DNA of 64,000 nucleotides from Firmicutes bacterium UBA2116. Its GTDB lineage: Bacteria > Bacillota > Clostridia > Tissierellales > Sedimentibacteraceae. Location: the NCBI GenBank assembly GCA_002331025.1, contig DCYG01000009.1, forward strand, positions 28,792 through 92,791. Direction: 5' to 3'. The position numbers and the translations under genes were made by a program. Within the stretch, counting starts at the first letter, position 1. Each line of letters starts with the position of its first letter. Positions 61,896 to 64,000 of this stretch are shown in pieces. Below the pieces are notes generated by a model. It was not told the DNA's origin, ran no database searches, and saw only the letters and a program-made list of their open reading frames with translations.

Positions 61896-62708
61896 TTATT
61901 GTAATAACTGTAATACACCTTGTGGCTGCATGTTTGCCTGAGCAAGCATAGCCTGAGCAGCTTGAGTAAGAATGTTGTTCTTAGTGTAAGCCATCATTTC
62001 TTTAGCCATGTCAACGTCTCTGATACGAGATTCAGCAGCTGTCAAGTTTTCTGAAGTTACTCCTAAGTTGTTGATTGTGTGCTCCAATCTGTTTTGAACA
62101 GCACCCATAGCAGCACGTCTTGATGAAACCTCTTGAATTGCATTGTCAAATGCAGTTATTGCAGCATCAGCACCAGTTTGAGTACTTATGTCAGTTGCAT
62201 TTATAGATAAAGCTGTTGCATCGGCATCAGCAAAGCCTATAGTCAAAGTTTGTCCTGCATTTGCTCCTATGTGGATAGTAAGATCAGATGATGAACCATT
62301 AAGCAATTTCTTTGTGTTAAACTCAGTGGTGTCTGATATTCTGTTGATTTCCTCTCTAAGAGCTGCAACTTCTTTCTGAAGCTCTCCCCTATCTTCATTA
62401 GTATTAGTATCACTTGCAGATTGAACAGCCAATTCTCTCATTCTTTGAAGTATAGCGTGAGTTTCATTTAAAGCACCTTCTGCTGTCTGAATCAATGATA
62501 TTCCATCTTCTGCATTTTTAGAAGCCATATCAAGACCTCTTATCTGGCCTCTCATTTTTTCAGATATAGCCAATCCTGCAGCATCATCGCCGGCTCTGTT
62601 GATTCTGAAGCCTGATGATAATTTTTCTAAGTTCTTTCCTGTGTTAGTATTGTTGATACCAAGCTGTCTCAAAGAGTTCATCGCGTTTAAATTGTGTTGT
62701 ATTCTCAT
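61896..62708 (-). CDS. hag: Flagellin
   Basis: 270 residues, the filament subunit. Conserved D0/D1 ends: MRIQHNLNAMNSLRQLG and LEKLSSGFRINRAGDDAAGL at the N-terminus, AKEMMAYTKNNILTQAAQAM at the C-terminus. The variable centre is very short (about 140-195), so it is a minimal flagellin like Bacillus Hag. A sigma-28-like promoter and GGAGG precede it. A glycosyltransferase gene lies directly upstream, suggesting filament glycosylation. Confidence 0.96.
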   Translation of the reverse strand: MRIQHNLNAMNSLRQLGINNTNTGKNLEKLSSGFRINRAGDDAAGLAISEKMRGQIRGLDMASKNAEDGISLIQTAEGALNETHAILQRMRELAVQSASDTNTNEDRGELQKEVAALREEINRISDTTEFNTKKLLNGSSSDLTIHIGANAGQTLTIGFADADATALSINATDISTQTGADAAITAFDNAIQEVSSRRAAMGAVQNRLEHTINNLGVTSENLTAAESRIRDVDMAKEMMAYTKNNILTQAAQAMLAQANMQPQGVLQLLQ

Positions 62709-62726
62709 AATTACCTCCGTGTAATT

Positions 62727-62752
62727 TTATCGGGATCCTTCCCTTATTTTGA
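62727..62752 (-). promoter_or_regulatory. Sigma-28 (SigD)-type flagellin promoter
   Basis: Minus strand TCAA (62749-62752), 14 bases, CCCGATAA (62727-62734), close to TAAA-N15-GCCGATAA. Confidence 0.6.
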
Positions 62753-62759
62753 GTTTTTT

Positions 62760-62790
62760 ATTTTAAGCACCGGATCCTGATGCTTAAAAT
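62760..62790. other. Inverted repeat upstream of the flagellin promoter
   Basis: ATTTTAAGCA ... TGCTTAAAAT with an 11-base loop containing GGATCC. It has no T-run on the minus strand; an operator or a weak terminator of the upstream gene. Confidence 0.4.
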
Positions 62791-62863
62791 AAATTACCGT
62801 TACAAAACATATATCGTTATATTTAATAATAAGTTTAGTTTTTTTTGAAAATTTTTTTAATAT

Positions 62864-64000
62864 TTATTCTTTATTCTCTAATTCACTAAGTTCATCCTGT
62901 GTGAAAAGATTTTTATATAGATCCACAAGCTTTTCATTGTTGTTTTCTTGGCTTGCTTTCAATAAATACAACTTATCTTTCAAATTATTATAATCATAAA
63001 TTTTTTTAAAAAAGTCAACAATATTTTCTTCATTTTCTGCTGATAAAAATGTATTTATCAGTGCACGAAGAATCTGGTAATTATATTTGTTAGTATTAAG
63101 AACAGCAGTGCAAAGTTGTACCACACGCAGCTTATTATCCGCTTTAGCATTTGCTTTGATGAGAGCAGTATATACACTATCTATTTTTGCCACAGAGTTA
63201 CTTTCAACATTCATTTTATATATACTGCAAAGCTCAATGCATTTTTCTAAGTACTCTATGGCATCACCATTCTCATTTTCTTTCAATGAAGTAATACCCA
63301 TTATAAAATAATAATCAGGATATTCAGGATATTCTACAACAGCTATATCAAATTCCCTTTTTATTTCTTCCAAAGGAGCAGACATATCATACATACTGCT
63401 CAATATATTACGGTACAAAAGAGGATGAAAAAATTCATCTGTACCTTTGGTTTTACATGCAATTGATTCACGAGCTGATTTTATTGCATCCTCATACTTA
63501 TCTATCCTGTAATATTCATTTGACAAATAATAATGCATCTTTGCATCTTCTGGATTTTCTGCGATAGATGAATTTATCATGCTTATATTTCGGTCAATTT
63601 TATTTTTCTCCATAACTATTTCCTTGTCATATCCTGTATGATAAATAATTAGATTGTTGCTTGCATCACCTACATTAGTATTACCATTGCCTTTATATGA
63701 GTTTCTTAGTGCCTCATGAATTTTATTTTTATATCTTAAATTTTTTTTATTTTTAAATACCCTCGGACTGATGTTATTAGCAATCGTTACTGGGTTTTTA
63801 TCCTTATCTATATTGACCATCTGACACATAATACCGTCAATATTTTTATCTCTCATCCACATTTTCATATATTTTTTAAGCTTTTGAACAGAACCCTCGG
63901 AAAAATATTCATCACAATCAAGAAATATTATCCAATCACCCTTTGCCTTTTCTATGGCGAAATTGCGAGCTGCACTGAAGTCATCAATCCATTCAAAATG
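62864..64000 (-). CDS. Family 2 glycosyltransferase with TPR repeats, 5' end outside window
   Basis: The frame stays open to the right edge: the 44 codons before the first ATG (63868) read FEWIDDFSAARNFAIEKAKG and DWIIFLDCDEYF, the nucleotide-sugar-binding and DxD-like region of a SunS/GT2 enzyme. The gene therefore starts outside. The visible 378 residues continue with helical TPR-type repeats (MHYYLSNEYYRIDKYEDAIK; YYFIMGITSLKENENGDAIE). Its place upstream of flagellin suggests a flagellin O-glycosyltransferase, by inference. Confidence 0.85.
   Translation of the reverse strand, partial: HFEWIDDFSAARNFAIEKAKGDWIIFLDCDEYFSEGSVQKLKKYMKMWMRDKNIDGIMCQMVNIDKDKNPVTIANNISPRVFKNKKNLRYKNKIHEALRNSYKGNGNTNVGDASNNLIIYHTGYDKEIVMEKNKIDRNISMINSSIAENPEDAKMHYYLSNEYYRIDKYEDAIKSARESIACKTKGTDEFFHPLLYRNILSSMYDMSAPLEEIKREFDIAVVEYPEYPDYYFIMGITSLKENENGDAIEYLEKCIELCSIYKMNVESNSVAKIDSVYTALIKANAKADNKLRVVQLCTAVLNTNKYNYQILRALINTFLSAENEENIVDFFKKIYDYNNLKDKLYLLKASQENNNEKLVDLYKNLFTQDELSELENKE

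Overview
The window is AT-rich chromosomal DNA with strong GGAGG ribosome binding sites, consensus sigma-A promoters, a spore small acid-soluble protein, WhiA, a flagellin and many iron-sulfur and ferredoxin-linked enzymes. This fits an anaerobic, motile, spore-forming, amino-acid-fermenting Firmicute of the Clostridia/Tissierellia type. Sedimentibacter-like organisms are a guess, not a demonstrated identification. No phage, plasmid or CRISPR locus is visible. The mobile-element traces are a truncated tyrosine recombinase beside tRNA-Leu, two RelBE-type toxin-antitoxin pairs and several families of short dispersed repeats.

Layout. 1-1252: the 3' part of a tandem-repeat coiled-coil gene and a GME-fold (DUF6873-like) protein. 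1368-8327: a molybdate/tungstate block with a ModE-like regulator, modABC, a MoeA-like molybdopterin-binding protein, and an operon of polyferredoxin, aldehyde ferredoxin oxidoreductase and a MoaD-like protein. Two matching inverted repeats (CGTTATA-N10-TATAACG type) lie in front of modA and the MoeA-like gene and look like ModE operators. 8571-11515: a MerR-like regulator and an FMN/FAD fumarate-reductase-like lipoprotein whose promoter has the 19-bp spacer typical of MerR targets. 11580-14760: hslO, a methyltransferase, a SASP, a 44-codon membrane ORF and an MFS transporter. 14914-16630: dinJ-yafQ, an integrase remnant and tRNA-Leu(CAG). 16679-26021: housekeeping genes including a parvulin, HPr, whiA, a NUDIX protein, an rRNA methyltransferase, a sigma-54 activator, glnS and hbd.

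26213-30209: a YihY membrane protein, an ECF sigma/anti-sigma pair with a duplicated leader, a BlaI remnant, an RsmC-like methyltransferase and a relB-yoeB module with a third small ORF. 30369-36156: a three-subunit NuoEF plus GltD/NuoG-like complex that resembles electron-bifurcating transhydrogenases. 36363-46574: an M18 aminopeptidase, a LacI regulator, a candidate 6S RNA, an FtsH-like protease, ispDF, a PHP phosphoesterase, asparaginase, an RluD-type synthase and NAD kinase. 46668-50470: a chemoreceptor and a two-component system. 52106-58575: a GntR-controlled catabolic operon with two different guanidine-modifying hydrolases, an M20/RocB-like hydrolase, an aminotransferase, a 2-hydroxyacid dehydrogenase and a sodium symporter. 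58676-64000: a second chemoreceptor, an EAL phosphodiesterase, flagellin and a glycosyltransferase with TPR repeats.

How it fits together: amino-acid or guanidino-compound fermentation (the 52-58 kb operon, asparaginase, M18 peptidase, hbd) would yield reduced ferredoxin and NADH. These could be exchanged by the NuoEFG/GltD-like complex and consumed by the tungsto/molybdo aldehyde oxidoreductase and the extracytoplasmic fumarate-reductase-like protein. That metabolic picture is inference. Short dispersed repeats sit at many gene ends, and in three genes (glnS, the RluD-type gene, the EAL gene) they encode the last residues and the stop codon.
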